Shown here piece by piece: positions 1-8,533 of a stretch of 46,938 nt of DNA. This DNA is from Candidatus Accumulibacter contiguus (lineage in GTDB: Bacteria; Pseudomonadota; Gammaproteobacteria; Burkholderiales; Rhodocyclaceae): positions 1 to 46,938 of the forward strand of contig NZ_SPMX01000057.1 in NCBI RefSeq assembly GCF_012940005.1, written 5' to 3'. Position 1 is the first letter of the stretch, and every line of letters starts with the position of its first letter. A program made the translations under genes and the position numbers. Below the pieces are notes generated by a model. That model ran no database searches, was not told the origin of the DNA, and saw nothing but the letters and a program-made list of their open reading frames with translations.

Positions 1-339
1 ATCGTGAAAACCACCTTCCTGGAAATTCGCCCGATCTTCCTGCGCAAGGCCGAGCGTACCAAGGCGCATGTCTTCGTGGCGATGCTCGCGTTGAAGATCA
101 CGCGGCGATTTGAAGCCGATCTGCACCGGACCTTCGGCAGCACCGAAGACGACCCCGCCGCCATCACTCCGGACGACGCCCTGGTGGCCCTCGGACGATT
201 GACCTATCTCTACACCACCGACCGCAACGGTCAGCGTCACACGCATCTGCCACGCCCGGACGATCAACAGGCCAAAATCCTCAGCGCCATCGGTCTGTCC
301 TTCCCGCTCAAGGCCAAAGCCGACAAGCTCGCCGCGTAG
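1..339 (+). pseudogene. DDE transposase, C-terminal part (cut by window edge)
   Basis: The reading frame is open to the left edge of the window, so only the last 112 or so codons are visible. The segment with FLEIRPIFLRKAERTKAHVF followed by MLAL resembles the end of the catalytic domain of IS4/IS1634-type transposases, where a helix rich in Arg and His follows the catalytic Glu. The catalytic residues themselves would lie upstream of the window, so it cannot be judged whether the element is intact. A small GCCGC-TTTC-GCGGC hairpin lies just after the stop (346-359). Family assignment is by resemblance only. Confidence 0.65.
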
Positions 340-372
340 GCAGGCGCCGCTTTCGCGGCATCGGCTATTTGT

Positions 373-858
373 TTAACAAAAACAGATACTTAAAGCATAA
401 TTGCGCTTGCTGGCTGGAGGAAGATCCGTCAGACGCAGGCGCAGCACCCGATAGAGCAGTGCCAGGAAGCAGATCAAGGCATGCGCCTGGATTCGGTCCG
501 GAAGGCGAGGGAAGACCGGCGCGATTTCGATCTCCGACTTCAGAATTCGGAATCCTCGTTCGATGTCGGCCAGCGCTTGGTAGCGCGTCACGATCTCGGA
601 CGGGGGACAATCCGGCACATTGGAAACGAGGATCCACTTCCCGTCCATCAGCCGTGCGCGCTTCAGCGCACGTTCATCGATCGCGTCGGTGAACACCTCG
701 GAGGAGAGATCGACCTTGATGATGTGTGCCAGATGCGCCGCAGCGACCGCTTGGTAGAAACGGGCTGTCGTGCCGGGGTCCGATAGCTTCTTGCCCGGAT
801 GGGTCTGACCAGCCTCCTGGGCATCCAGTTGTCCAGTTTGGTATGGAATACACAGTAG
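373..858 (-). pseudogene. IS1634-type transposase remnant
   Basis: About 140 recognisable codons of a DDE transposase lie between the end of the glycosyltransferase gene and position 373. Visible is the stretch YQALADIERGFRILKSEIE, which fits the Y-R-E-K signature around the catalytic Glu of IS4/IS1634-like enzymes, followed by RLPDRIQAHALICFLALLYR. The N-terminal two thirds with the first two catalytic Asp residues are missing: upstream the sequence runs straight into the 3' end of the neighbouring gene. It is therefore a dead fragment, and it faces the plus-strand transposase remnant that ends 33 bases away. Confidence 0.75.
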
Positions 859-859
859 C

Positions 860-2143
860 TCAGGTTCTTGCCAGTCCATCCAGAAGCGCCGCAAGCTCCT
901 TCGTTCTTGCCTTGCGCGAGTGTCTCATGGCGAACTCCCTGGAAACGCCCGAATCGACTCCCTCGGACAGCTTCTTGACGAATAACCGAAGTGTACCAGC
1001 GATGTTTTCTGCGTCGGCAATATTGGCAATATGGTTCACCCTGGCCTCCGACAGCATACTTGCGGAAATGCCCTCGGGACCAACGAGCCCGAGAATCGGT
1101 CGTCCGGAGCGGTAGTATTCGTAAATCTTTGCCGGGATCTGATGGTTGCAGCATGCGCCTTGGAACAACAATAGCCCATCGGCTCGCAGCATTTCCTGAA
1201 GTGCCTCATGATAACTGACCACTGGCGCCAGCCTGACGATGTCGTCAATGCCCAGTTCGGCGATCATCGGCTTGTACAATTCGTCGTTGCCGGTTGCCCG
1301 AAGGACAACCTGAAGCTTCGAGCCATCAATGTCTCCCGAATGTTTCAGCATTGCCAATGCAGCGAAGAAAGGGCGCGGGTCTCTTTCCGTGGGGTAAAGG
1401 ATGCCGCTGTGAAGGAGCGTGATCTGCCCAGGCCGTCCCAGGGGAGTGTTTGTGAAACCGGACTCGGCACTGCGGAAGTTGTCTTCGTCGAAGCCGTTTT
1501 CGATGACTGCCCAGCGCGATGCCGGAATCTCGGGGTAGCGTTCGGCATACATCTGTCGCGTCGGCTCGGTGGTGAACACCGCCTTTGAGCAGTGATGAAC
1601 CGTTTCATGTTCGATCTTGCGATGAATTTTCCATGTTCTCGGGTCGCGCGGGTAGCCCGTCTCGGTCATCGAATCGCGAAAGTCTGCGATCCATGGTAGC
1701 CTGCTTCGCTTGCACAGGCTGAGCCCGATCAGGTGAGCCGTGACAATGGGGGACGTGGAAAATATGGCTGCAGGGCGGTAACGGCGAATCATTCGCATAC
1801 CGGTCCAGACGGCCCCAGGCCACCAGCTGACCCAGCGATCGGGCTGCGCCATCCAGCGAAAATACCTGCCTCCGATCGAGAAATGGCGAGAGGTGTCCAG
1901 CCCGAAAGCACGTCGAACAATGGCATCCTCCGGGATCTCCTTGAGTTGATGAGGACTGGTCGCGTCGTAGGCCCTGGGAGAGACTGTAAGAACCAGTGGT
2001 TCCCAGCCGTACTCGCGAAGGTACGCAGAGAACTTCAATGTCCTCTGTATGCCACTACTGGCCTGGAATGGCGGGAAGTGGTAGGCGATCATGAGTAACT
2101 TTCTGTGGTCGGCCATTTGGGGTATTGCGGTTGTCAGAGTCAT
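860..2143 (-). CDS. Glycosyltransferase, GT4-like
   Basis: This 427-residue protein is a cytoplasmic glycosyltransferase of the GT-B fold, probably adding one sugar to a lipid-linked exopolysaccharide repeat. The N-terminus has MIAYHFPPFQASSGIQRTLKF, typical of the Gly-loop region of family 4 enzymes. The C-terminal half has HSGILYPTERDP and the nucleotide-sugar-binding stretch QIPAKIYEYYRSGRPILGLV, where KIYEY is the usual acceptor of the sugar diphosphate. The start ATG overlaps the stop of the upstream TPR gene as ATGA, implying translational coupling. It is the last gene of a leftward operon and is followed directly by an IS remnant, so further operon genes may have been lost. Donor and acceptor cannot be told from sequence. 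Confidence 0.85.
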   Translation of the reverse strand: MTLTTAIPQMADHRKLLMIAYHFPPFQASSGIQRTLKFSAYLREYGWEPLVLTVSPRAYDATSPHQLKEIPEDAIVRRAFGLDTSRHFSIGGRYFRWMAQPDRWVSWWPGAVWTGMRMIRRYRPAAIFSTSPIVTAHLIGLSLCKRSRLPWIADFRDSMTETGYPRDPRTWKIHRKIEHETVHHCSKAVFTTEPTRQMYAERYPEIPASRWAVIENGFDEDNFRSAESGFTNTPLGRPGQITLLHSGILYPTERDPRPFFAALAMLKHSGDIDGSKLQVVLRATGNDELYKPMIAELGIDDIVRLAPVVSYHEALQEMLRADGLLLFQGACCNHQIPAKIYEYYRSGRPILGLVGPEGISASMLSEARVNHIANIADAENIAGTLRLFVKKLSEGVDSGVSREFAMRHSRKARTKELAALLDGLART

Positions 2144-2907
2144 TTCTGCTGCTCCGGACCCGAGACAGGGGGGTCTTCGCCGTCATCCCGGGTGGCTGTC
2201 GCCTGTTCCGCGAGCTCTGGCGCAGCGGTCTCGCCGGCGCTTTCCGGAGCAGGTTTCTGGACAATCGGCACGATCTCGGATGGATTTCCACCAAGCAGGC
2301 GATATTGCTCACGCAGCACCCTTGAACCCGGACTATATTCCAGGCCTGATTTCACCAACTGCTTTGCTTCAGCTTTCTTTCCAGCCTTTATCAGAAACTC
2401 GGCCCAGTGTGAATAAGCCGGCCAGTATTCAGGCCGCAGGGCTCGGGCCTGGGCAAATGAATTGTTGGCCTCTTTGAAAAGGGACAGGCGCAGTTCCACC
2501 TCGCCGGTTCGAGTGAGGATTTCCGGAAGCAGGATGAAATCGCGCGTGGAGTTACGGAGAACGTATTGGTAATCCGCGCGTACGTTGGAGAGCATGGATT
2601 TTCTGGTGGCTTCCGGGGTACCGCTGCTCAGGGCGCGCAGCAGGTTGATCTGCCCCCAACAATAATGGTGCATGTGCGAGAACGACTTGCCCATCCGAGC
2701 TTCCCAGCTTTTGCTCTCGGGGCTCCCATACACCCAGCTCTGGGTATGGGGGCAGTAAGCCGGAATCAGGCGCATTTCCTCCACTGTGACGTTCTGAGGC
2801 TTTTCTGCCAGGGTGGTGGTCGCCGTGCTCATCAGCGCCAGAGCGAGTGCCAGATGTCGCGCGGCGATTCGAGACAGATATTTCCTCGGTTTCGTGTACC
2901 TGAACAT
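2140..2907 (-). CDS. Exported TPR protein of the polysaccharide operon
   Basis: The 255-residue protein starts with a basic segment and a hydrophobic stretch rich in Ala and Leu (about residues 18-34) ending in a signal-peptidase-like site near TTTLA-E, so it is probably periplasmic. Residues 110-205 hold helical pairs of tetratricopeptide type, for example FKEANNSFAQARALRPEYW followed by AKQLVKSGLEYSPGSRVL. The last 50 residues are Pro/Glu/Ala-rich and look disordered. A Shine-Dalgarno AGGA lies 9 bases before ATG. The 3' end overlaps the glycosyltransferase start by four bases. TPR proteins of such loci usually act as scaffolds in export or assembly; a specific role cannot be assigned. Confidence 0.7.
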   Translation of the reverse strand: MFRYTKPRKYLSRIAARHLALALALMSTATTTLAEKPQNVTVEEMRLIPAYCPHTQSWVYGSPESKSWEARMGKSFSHMHHYCWGQINLLRALSSGTPEATRKSMLSNVRADYQYVLRNSTRDFILLPEILTRTGEVELRLSLFKEANNSFAQARALRPEYWPAYSHWAEFLIKAGKKAEAKQLVKSGLEYSPGSRVLREQYRLLGGNPSEIVPIVQKPAPESAGETAAPELAEQATATRDDGEDPPVSGPEQQK

Positions 2908-3007
2908 TCGTGGGATTCCTATGTGCTGTTAGTCCAACTGCTGAATGAAGATCTGTCCTGTCATCGATGGAAGCGATCATGGCTCGAGGGATCATGGGCC
3001 AGTTCTT

Positions 3008-4007
3008 CTAACCGAAAATTCTTCGTGCCAATTGCTCTCCGTGACGCAGGAATGTCGAGGAAAGGCTCGCCTTTCCCGGATATGGATAGGATGGACAAAA
3101 TGGATAATCCTGCCGCAGTTGGGTATCGATCGTTGGGGCAGGAGATAGCGTACTGACTTCAAATTTGTCCCGGTGTGCCGCCAGGAACGCGCAAAGCGCT
3201 TCGAAACGCCTGACCACGATACCGTCGGGCTCACTGCGCCCCTGCCGCAGCATTTCGAAATTGTGGGAAAGGATGACGAAGTGCCTGGTTCCATTGTCGG
3301 CCGCGGATTCCAGGGCATTGCGCATTTCAGGGAAGCTGCAGGCACCGAGCTGGGCTGGCCTCGGTTTACCGAAGCCGTCGCGAAAAATCGTCAAAGGCAG
3401 GATGCGCACTCCCTCGAATACCTGTGGCCGATAGAAATCCAGGGTGTTCCTAAGGTCAATTCCACAATCCGGATGCACCGCGTTGAGGCTGCTGTCCAGA
3501 GTGATCCCACATTGCCGGAGAGCGCGGTAGGTGTCGGTGTTACAGGCAAAGCTCCCAGCCCGGAAGGCAGTCACCTGGTCATGTCCGGCAGCGGCCAGAA
3601 GATTGCGGCCGTAGGCCAGCAGGGTGCACTGTTCCTCCAGGGTGTAGTAGGAAAGATGTTGGCGCTTCCGATTCGCTCCAGGAAAGAGCAAGGGACGGAT
3701 TTCATCGGTCCATTCCGGATGCAAGTGCAACTGGATATCGTGATTCCCGGCACGAATCATGTCAACGATGACGGCCAGGTGCTCGATTCCGAAGCGTCCG
3801 GCAAACAGTGGCTCCACGAAAAAAAACCCCCTTGAGCGCATTGCGATCAAGAATCTCGAGAGTTTTGGGCAGCGCATAGTCACCGCTTTGCGAGTGGCCA
3901 TAGACATAACGGTGGAAACTGTGAGGAAAGCGGACGTCCAGTTCTTCCCAGTTGTTGCACCAGATCTCGATATCGAAGGTCAGATAGACTTTCATGGTCT
4001 CATGCAT
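3008..4007 (-). CDS. Polysaccharide deacetylase family protein (one frame break)
   Basis: Two overlapping frames join into one 332-residue protein if one T is removed from the run of eight T (minus strand) at 3819-3826, where KGVFF then continues as VEPLFAGRFG. The protein has the NodB-like signatures: FDIEIW with the metal-binding Asp at residue 12, HLHPEW for the paired histidines, and the TAFRAGSFA motif. It likely removes N- or O-acetyl groups from a sugar or polysaccharide, or hydrolyses a related bond. A second Met four codons downstream (3995, MKVYLTFDIEIW) is an equally good start. It lies between the methyltransferase and the TPR gene of the same operon. The break is most likely a sequencing error. 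Confidence 0.8.
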
Positions 4008-4143
4008 TGCTGTTGATTTGCTGGAGTTCGAAAACGGTTGCTGACTTTGCCGACTCGGGAAGGAGAAATACGTCCGGAAATACCGGTCCGACGACTGGAG
4101 GGGCCGAGACTGGTGCGGGCCCCCACTGGTCTGTCGCTCCAGT

Positions 4144-5163
4144 TCACCGTTCTTTGATCGCGAACAACACTGTCCAGGGAGTTAACACTTGTCCGGCAAA
4201 GCGCAGCGGCGGAATCATCCGCGCCATGTTGACGGTCAGCCTCTGCAGCGTCCCCATCTGATCGGTATCAATCAGATCGAAACGATCCAGGCAGCGAAAG
4301 CCGCGTGGTTTCAGATAGGCGGAGAGAGAATAGACGCTGAACCAATTCACCGCGGGGTACTTGGCATCGTTGGCGATCTCCGGTCTGGTAGTTACCGCAA
4401 GGTGCTCGAACCTGCGCTTCACGAAGCCGGGGTACCAACTGTACATTGGCAAGTCGAACTCCTCCTGAACCGGGCACAGGCAGTTGGTGGTGCTGAGATA
4501 CAGCAGGCCGCCGGGTTTCAGCACACGTACCGCCTCATTGAGGCAACTTTGCCAGTCGCAGACATGTTCCAGAAGTTCTGGTACCAGGGCGACATCCATT
4601 GATTCGTTGGCATAGGGCAGATCTGTCGCTGATCCAATATTGAACTCGATTTCGAACTGTTCCTCGCGCCCTCGTTGCCTGGCCACTTCGATCAGTGACG
4701 CGTTGACATCCAGACCATGGACATGGTGTCCCAGTTGCGCCCAGAGGCGGCACTGAGTACCAGCACCACAGCCGATGTCCAATACCTCCAGTCTGCTCGT
4801 GCGGCCAGCCGTGGTAGCGAGGAGCGCCAAGGCCTGGTCACGTACCCGGGTGAAACGTTCTATGGTCGCAGGCGAAAGGCTTTGCTGAGAGTAGTAGTCA
4901 AAAAAAACCGACGTTGGTCGAATGATCCCATGATCCTGGGGGCTGCGTTTCTCTTCTGTCGGTAGACATTTCTGCGCATTCCTTGAAAGGTGTGTGGCGG
5001 GGACGAGGTTACGACTCGAAGGAGCCTGTTCCGAGACGAAACCTTGGCGCTTACGGAGCAATAGGCTCACTATTGTAAGGTGGTCTGCTGAATGCTTTGG
5101 TGCAATTTCAAGCCTGCACATGACATTGGCTTGCCAAGTGTGTGCTTGCCGGTCGGTGTTCAT
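4144..5163 (-). CDS. SAM-dependent class I methyltransferase
   Basis: The 339-residue protein contains a complete Rossmann-type methyltransferase core: motif I VLDIGCGAGTQ near residues 127-137, an acidic HVHGLDVNASLIEVA for the SAM ribose, SATDLPYANESMDVALV, and EAVRVLKPGGLLYLST. This resembles Methyltransf_11/UbiG-like enzymes that methylate small molecules or sugars. I chose the ATG at 5163 because it overlaps the upstream stop as ATGA; an earlier in-frame ATG (5202) would lie well inside that gene. The first 80 or so residues have no recognisable domain, so true translation might begin later. By context it probably modifies a sugar of the exopolysaccharide. Confidence 0.85.
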   Translation of the reverse strand: MNTDRQAHTWQANVMCRLEIAPKHSADHLTIVSLLLRKRQGFVSEQAPSSRNLVPATHLSRNAQKCLPTEEKRSPQDHGIIRPTSVFFDYYSQQSLSPATIERFTRVRDQALALLATTAGRTSRLEVLDIGCGAGTQCRLWAQLGHHVHGLDVNASLIEVARQRGREEQFEIEFNIGSATDLPYANESMDVALVPELLEHVCDWQSCLNEAVRVLKPGGLLYLSTTNCLCPVQEEFDLPMYSWYPGFVKRRFEHLAVTTRPEIANDAKYPAVNWFSVYSLSAYLKPRGFRCLDRFDLIDTDQMGTLQRLTVNMARMIPPLRFAGQVLTPWTVLFAIKER

Positions 5164-7325
5164 TTTTCCCGCAATGGGCGGAAAAAGCCTGCTTGCGGCC
5201 AAGCCAGCTTGATCCTTGCGGCGATGGTTTTGACCACCCGACCCAGAACCTCCTTGACCAACAATGTGAAGCCAATGATCGTCCCGGGGTTGTAGGCGAT
5301 GATTCCCCAGCGCTCGCGGCGGTCACTCATCCACTTCTGCTTGTAACTATCATCGCCGATCAGGTAGTCCACCTCGTGAACGTGATCACAGTCGATAACG
5401 TGCTGCATGAGATGTGCGGCAAGAACGGTTCCCGGTGCGTACGATGCGAAACTGTCATCGTACGCCACCTTGTAGATGCTGGCCTTATTGCCGTCTATGA
5501 ACCAGAGTTGTGCCGCAATCGCGCGGTTTTGCAGCCGAGCAATTCCTAGACGGAGCGTGCCCATGCCAGCAAGCTTCCGGATCAGGGAGGGGACGAAATC
5601 CGGATAAGGTTCCGGTTTCTTCCAGCTTGCTGCGTAGACCTGCTGGAACTCGGCGATGGATGGTTCAATGTTCTCGGGCGTCATTACGATTTCAAGCGTT
5701 CCACCTGCAGCGGCGAACTTCTTGCAACTGCGACGGATTGAACTGCGCAGGTTGGCACTTCGGCTCTTAAGATAGTCTTGCCAGGTACCCCTCACAGTAA
5801 GAAACCAGTTGCCAAAGCAGAAGAACGGAAACGGGATCCAGTCGTTCGCTTTCAGCGCGTTGAACAGGGATTGGTATGCTGGGGTGTCCGGATCCATGGG
5901 GGCAAAACGCATCACATGGGCACCTCCATGGTCTCGATCGGCCGCTGCGAGCAGATCGTTCAAATCCAGCAAGTCGGCGTCTTTACTGAGCAGCGGAGCG
6001 TAGAGTGAGGTGTAGTAGTTGCTCAGGGATTCGACGCTCTTGACCGGTCCTTTCGCTCTCAACCTTACTGGAAGAAGCACTGCCGGGAATTGCTTCTCGG
6101 CAGTGAAGTAGTAACGAATACCCGGATCGCTCGGGAACACATTGCTTTCCAGGAGTTCGAACCAGGCGGCGGACGCTTCCAAACGGTCTGCGCTGGCGAA
6201 CTCGCCGAGGTGGTACGGTGTATCCTTGAAGTTCCCGATGCGCTTGCAGTCCTTCACTTCGTCTTTCAGCCGGGCGTTTTCTGGCCTTTCAGCCCGGAGC
6301 TTCCGAAGATTCCGCCGGAAAGCTCTCAGCACAGAGAATGCAGCAGCGTACAGCGGACCCCTGAAAATCTGAATGTTCTGAAGAGTGCAGGCAAATGTCG
6401 CCCATTCCTTCTGATCGCTGGTGGCATTGGTGTAGAACTCGATCGTTTTTCTGGAGGGCATGGAGAATTGTTCCTCGATCAAGCGATAGAGCAGGAGTCG
6501 GCCTGGAGCAAAACGCGCCAGGGATTCGTCGTATGCCGTTTTCAGACAGATCAGCAGATGATCGTTTGCAATCACCAGGCGAGAGGATGCCAGATGCGCG
6601 CCGAGATGGAGTTCATAGACCGCTGCCTGGTGGCTCAGCGCAAAACGGTGCAGGATTTCCCGATAGAAGGCGCCTTGCGGGTTGCCGATCGAAATTGCAG
6701 TCCCTCGCTGTCCTTTCCAGCCAGCGGTTTCCAGTGCGCCGTACCTGCCAATGCAGGCTTCCATGTCTGCCGCCTCAACGAACGCCGCCAGTCCAGTAGG
6801 TCCGATCTCGGTCTCCGTGCGCCGGAAGTATCGGGCAAGGTTCCCCTGCAATTTTTTCGGGCGTTCTTGCCAGTAACTACGAAAATCATGATTCTCCTGC
6901 CGGATACCGATCGTGCGTGCCTGTGCGAGGACGATCCTGGGCAACGGTAGACGCGAGAAGTCAGGGAGATAGCGTGGATCTACTGCGTACAGTTCAATCG
7001 TCCACGCCAGACCCGGCAGTGCGGTCCATAGGGTTTCGAGCAGGCAGGCGTCATCGAGCAGGACGGCGCCTGTTTGTACCTGTGCAGGACGAAATGAGGA
7101 CCACCGGCCAAAACCACCCGAGCAAAGGATCAGCGCACCCACAATGCCTGCATCCGTCCGGTGAATGCACAACTGTTCGCCACCGTCGCCGAAATGATCC
7201 AGCAAAGGTTCAATGAAACGACTGTCGAAAAAAGGGTGGCGATCGTACAGTCTGGCATTCAGGCGGTCCCATTCGTCGGCAAACTGTCGGAAGGCGGTCT
7301 TTGCATCATGGATTTCCCATCCCAT
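5160..7325 (-). CDS. Tandem GNAT (FemAB/BioF2-like) acetyltransferase
   Basis: The 721-residue protein appears to hold two GNAT-fold units of the Acetyltransf_6 (BioF2-like) type. In the first half, LHLGAHLASSRLVIANDHLLICLKTAYDE, then FAPGRLLLYRLIEE, form the characteristic core; in the second half the equivalent is LQNRAIAAQLWFIDGNKASIYKVAYDD, then YAPGTVLAAHLMQHVI and VDYLIGDDSYKQKWMS. Such proteins transfer acyl or aminoacyl groups and are frequent in exosortase-type polysaccharide loci. The ATG at 7325 shares its A with the upstream TAA (TAATG), which decides the start over an earlier ATG at 7463 that would overlap the preceding gene by 139 bases. A one-base coupling upstream and an ATGA overlap downstream place it firmly in the operon. 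Substrate unknown. Confidence 0.8.
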   Translation of the reverse strand: MGWEIHDAKTAFRQFADEWDRLNARLYDRHPFFDSRFIEPLLDHFGDGGEQLCIHRTDAGIVGALILCSGGFGRWSSFRPAQVQTGAVLLDDACLLETLWTALPGLAWTIELYAVDPRYLPDFSRLPLPRIVLAQARTIGIRQENHDFRSYWQERPKKLQGNLARYFRRTETEIGPTGLAAFVEAADMEACIGRYGALETAGWKGQRGTAISIGNPQGAFYREILHRFALSHQAAVYELHLGAHLASSRLVIANDHLLICLKTAYDESLARFAPGRLLLYRLIEEQFSMPSRKTIEFYTNATSDQKEWATFACTLQNIQIFRGPLYAAAFSVLRAFRRNLRKLRAERPENARLKDEVKDCKRIGNFKDTPYHLGEFASADRLEASAAWFELLESNVFPSDPGIRYYFTAEKQFPAVLLPVRLRAKGPVKSVESLSNYYTSLYAPLLSKDADLLDLNDLLAAADRDHGGAHVMRFAPMDPDTPAYQSLFNALKANDWIPFPFFCFGNWFLTVRGTWQDYLKSRSANLRSSIRRSCKKFAAAGGTLEIVMTPENIEPSIAEFQQVYAASWKKPEPYPDFVPSLIRKLAGMGTLRLGIARLQNRAIAAQLWFIDGNKASIYKVAYDDSFASYAPGTVLAAHLMQHVIDCDHVHEVDYLIGDDSYKQKWMSDRRERWGIIAYNPGTIIGFTLLVKEVLGRVVKTIAARIKLAWPQAGFFRPLREK

Positions 7326-8530
7326 TACTGAAAGCCTTTCGCGGAAGAACGGTTGAGCGTCTTGTCGAGGGCGGTGATCATCCACTCCAGTTGATTGCTG
7401 GTCAGCGCTTGATGGCAAGGCAAATGCAGGAGGTGAAGCCGATAGTCTTGCGAGATCCGGCAATTGGAGTCGGCCATCTCATCCCAGCGCCAGATCGGAA
7501 CACCGAGATGCTTCAGCCAGTAGAAATGTGGGTCTGGATGGGCGATATACAGTGGGAACATGTATGGCGCAGTGTGTTCCGGCAAGTCAGAAAACAGCGT
7601 CTGGCAGTTCGATATGCGGGTGACGGCTTCCAGCCAGCGATGGTAGTTCTCGCGGCGGCGACGCATGTTGTCGGTGATGGAAGACTGGTCGACGATTAGG
7701 CGCGAGCAGCGCAGTGATTCCCTATGGGCCAAGGCTCCGGAAAAAAGGGCGGAGGGAGCCGAGCGTTCCTCGATCTCGTCATTGCCGGGGACTACTGGAC
7801 AGGCACTGAGGGACTCCAGGCGCAAGTCGATCGAAGAGATGTCCCCAATCATGATCCGTGCCGATCGGCTTCTTTCCCAGGCGTGCTTGATGCCGCGCAA
7901 CTCCTCGACTGGCGTGGCTGGTACGGTTTTCACACGATCGAGCAGGTGATCCTCTGGTGTGTAGAGCAAGCCTCCATCATCGCAAGCGAAGAATTTGTAA
8001 GGGCTGGATACGACAAAGTGACCATAGCTGCCGGTACCGGCTGCGCGAAAGTGCTCGGTGAACAGCACATGTGAACAGTCCTCGATCAAAGTGATTTCGC
8101 GATTGACGCAGAATGCTTTCAATCGGCTGAAATCCTTGGCGATACCGAAGTAATGCGTCGCCAGCAGCGCCTTGACCGGTTTCTCGATGCTGGCAAGAAG
8201 TTTCTCCAGAGCGTCGAGGTCGGGTGATAGATCGGCCTGGAGGCGATAGAGATGGACTTCCGCTTCCAGGGCCATGGCCGGGTCCAGCATGGTTACGCAG
8301 TGATACGCTGGAGCCAGCAGAGCACCCTCACGATTCAGACCAGCCAGCCGATAGGCCTCGCCCAGCGCGTATCGCCCGCGCGAGAAATGCCGGAAGTTCC
8401 TGCTTGCCCGACGCGGAATCGATCTGCAGAGCCAGGCCGAGGGCGATGGGAGGAGGGGTGTGTTTGGTAAGGGGGATATCCGGGGTTTTGGAAAACCACA
8501 GGGTTTCGGGTCAAAGCGTATGAACTTCAT
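7325..8530 (-). CDS. DegT/DnrJ/EryC1-type PLP aminotransferase
   Basis: The 401-residue protein matches sugar aminotransferases that convert a keto-sugar nucleotide to an amino sugar using PLP. Diagnostic segments are LLAPAYHCVTMLDP (PLP phosphate region), ATHYFGIAKD, LIEDCSHVLFTE with the Asp that contacts the pyridine nitrogen, and VVSSPYKFFACDDGGLLY with the Schiff-base Lys. The first 50 residues are Pro/Arg-rich and unlike the family, so the start may be downstream, yet ATG 8530 follows the upstream stop by only three bases. Amino sugars are common in these polysaccharides and would supply a substrate for the neighbouring acetyltransferase. Confidence 0.85.
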   Translation of the reverse strand: MKFIRFDPKPCGFPKPRISPLPNTPLLPSPSAWLCRSIPRRASRNFRHFSRGRYALGEAYRLAGLNREGALLAPAYHCVTMLDPAMALEAEVHLYRLQADLSPDLDALEKLLASIEKPVKALLATHYFGIAKDFSRLKAFCVNREITLIEDCSHVLFTEHFRAAGTGSYGHFVVSSPYKFFACDDGGLLYTPEDHLLDRVKTVPATPVEELRGIKHAWERSRSARIMIGDISSIDLRLESLSACPVVPGNDEIEERSAPSALFSGALAHRESLRCSRLIVDQSSITDNMRRRRENYHRWLEAVTRISNCQTLFSDLPEHTAPYMFPLYIAHPDPHFYWLKHLGVPIWRWDEMADSNCRISQDYRLHLLHLPCHQALTSNQLEWMITALDKTLNRSSAKGFQ

Positions 8531-8533
8531 CTC

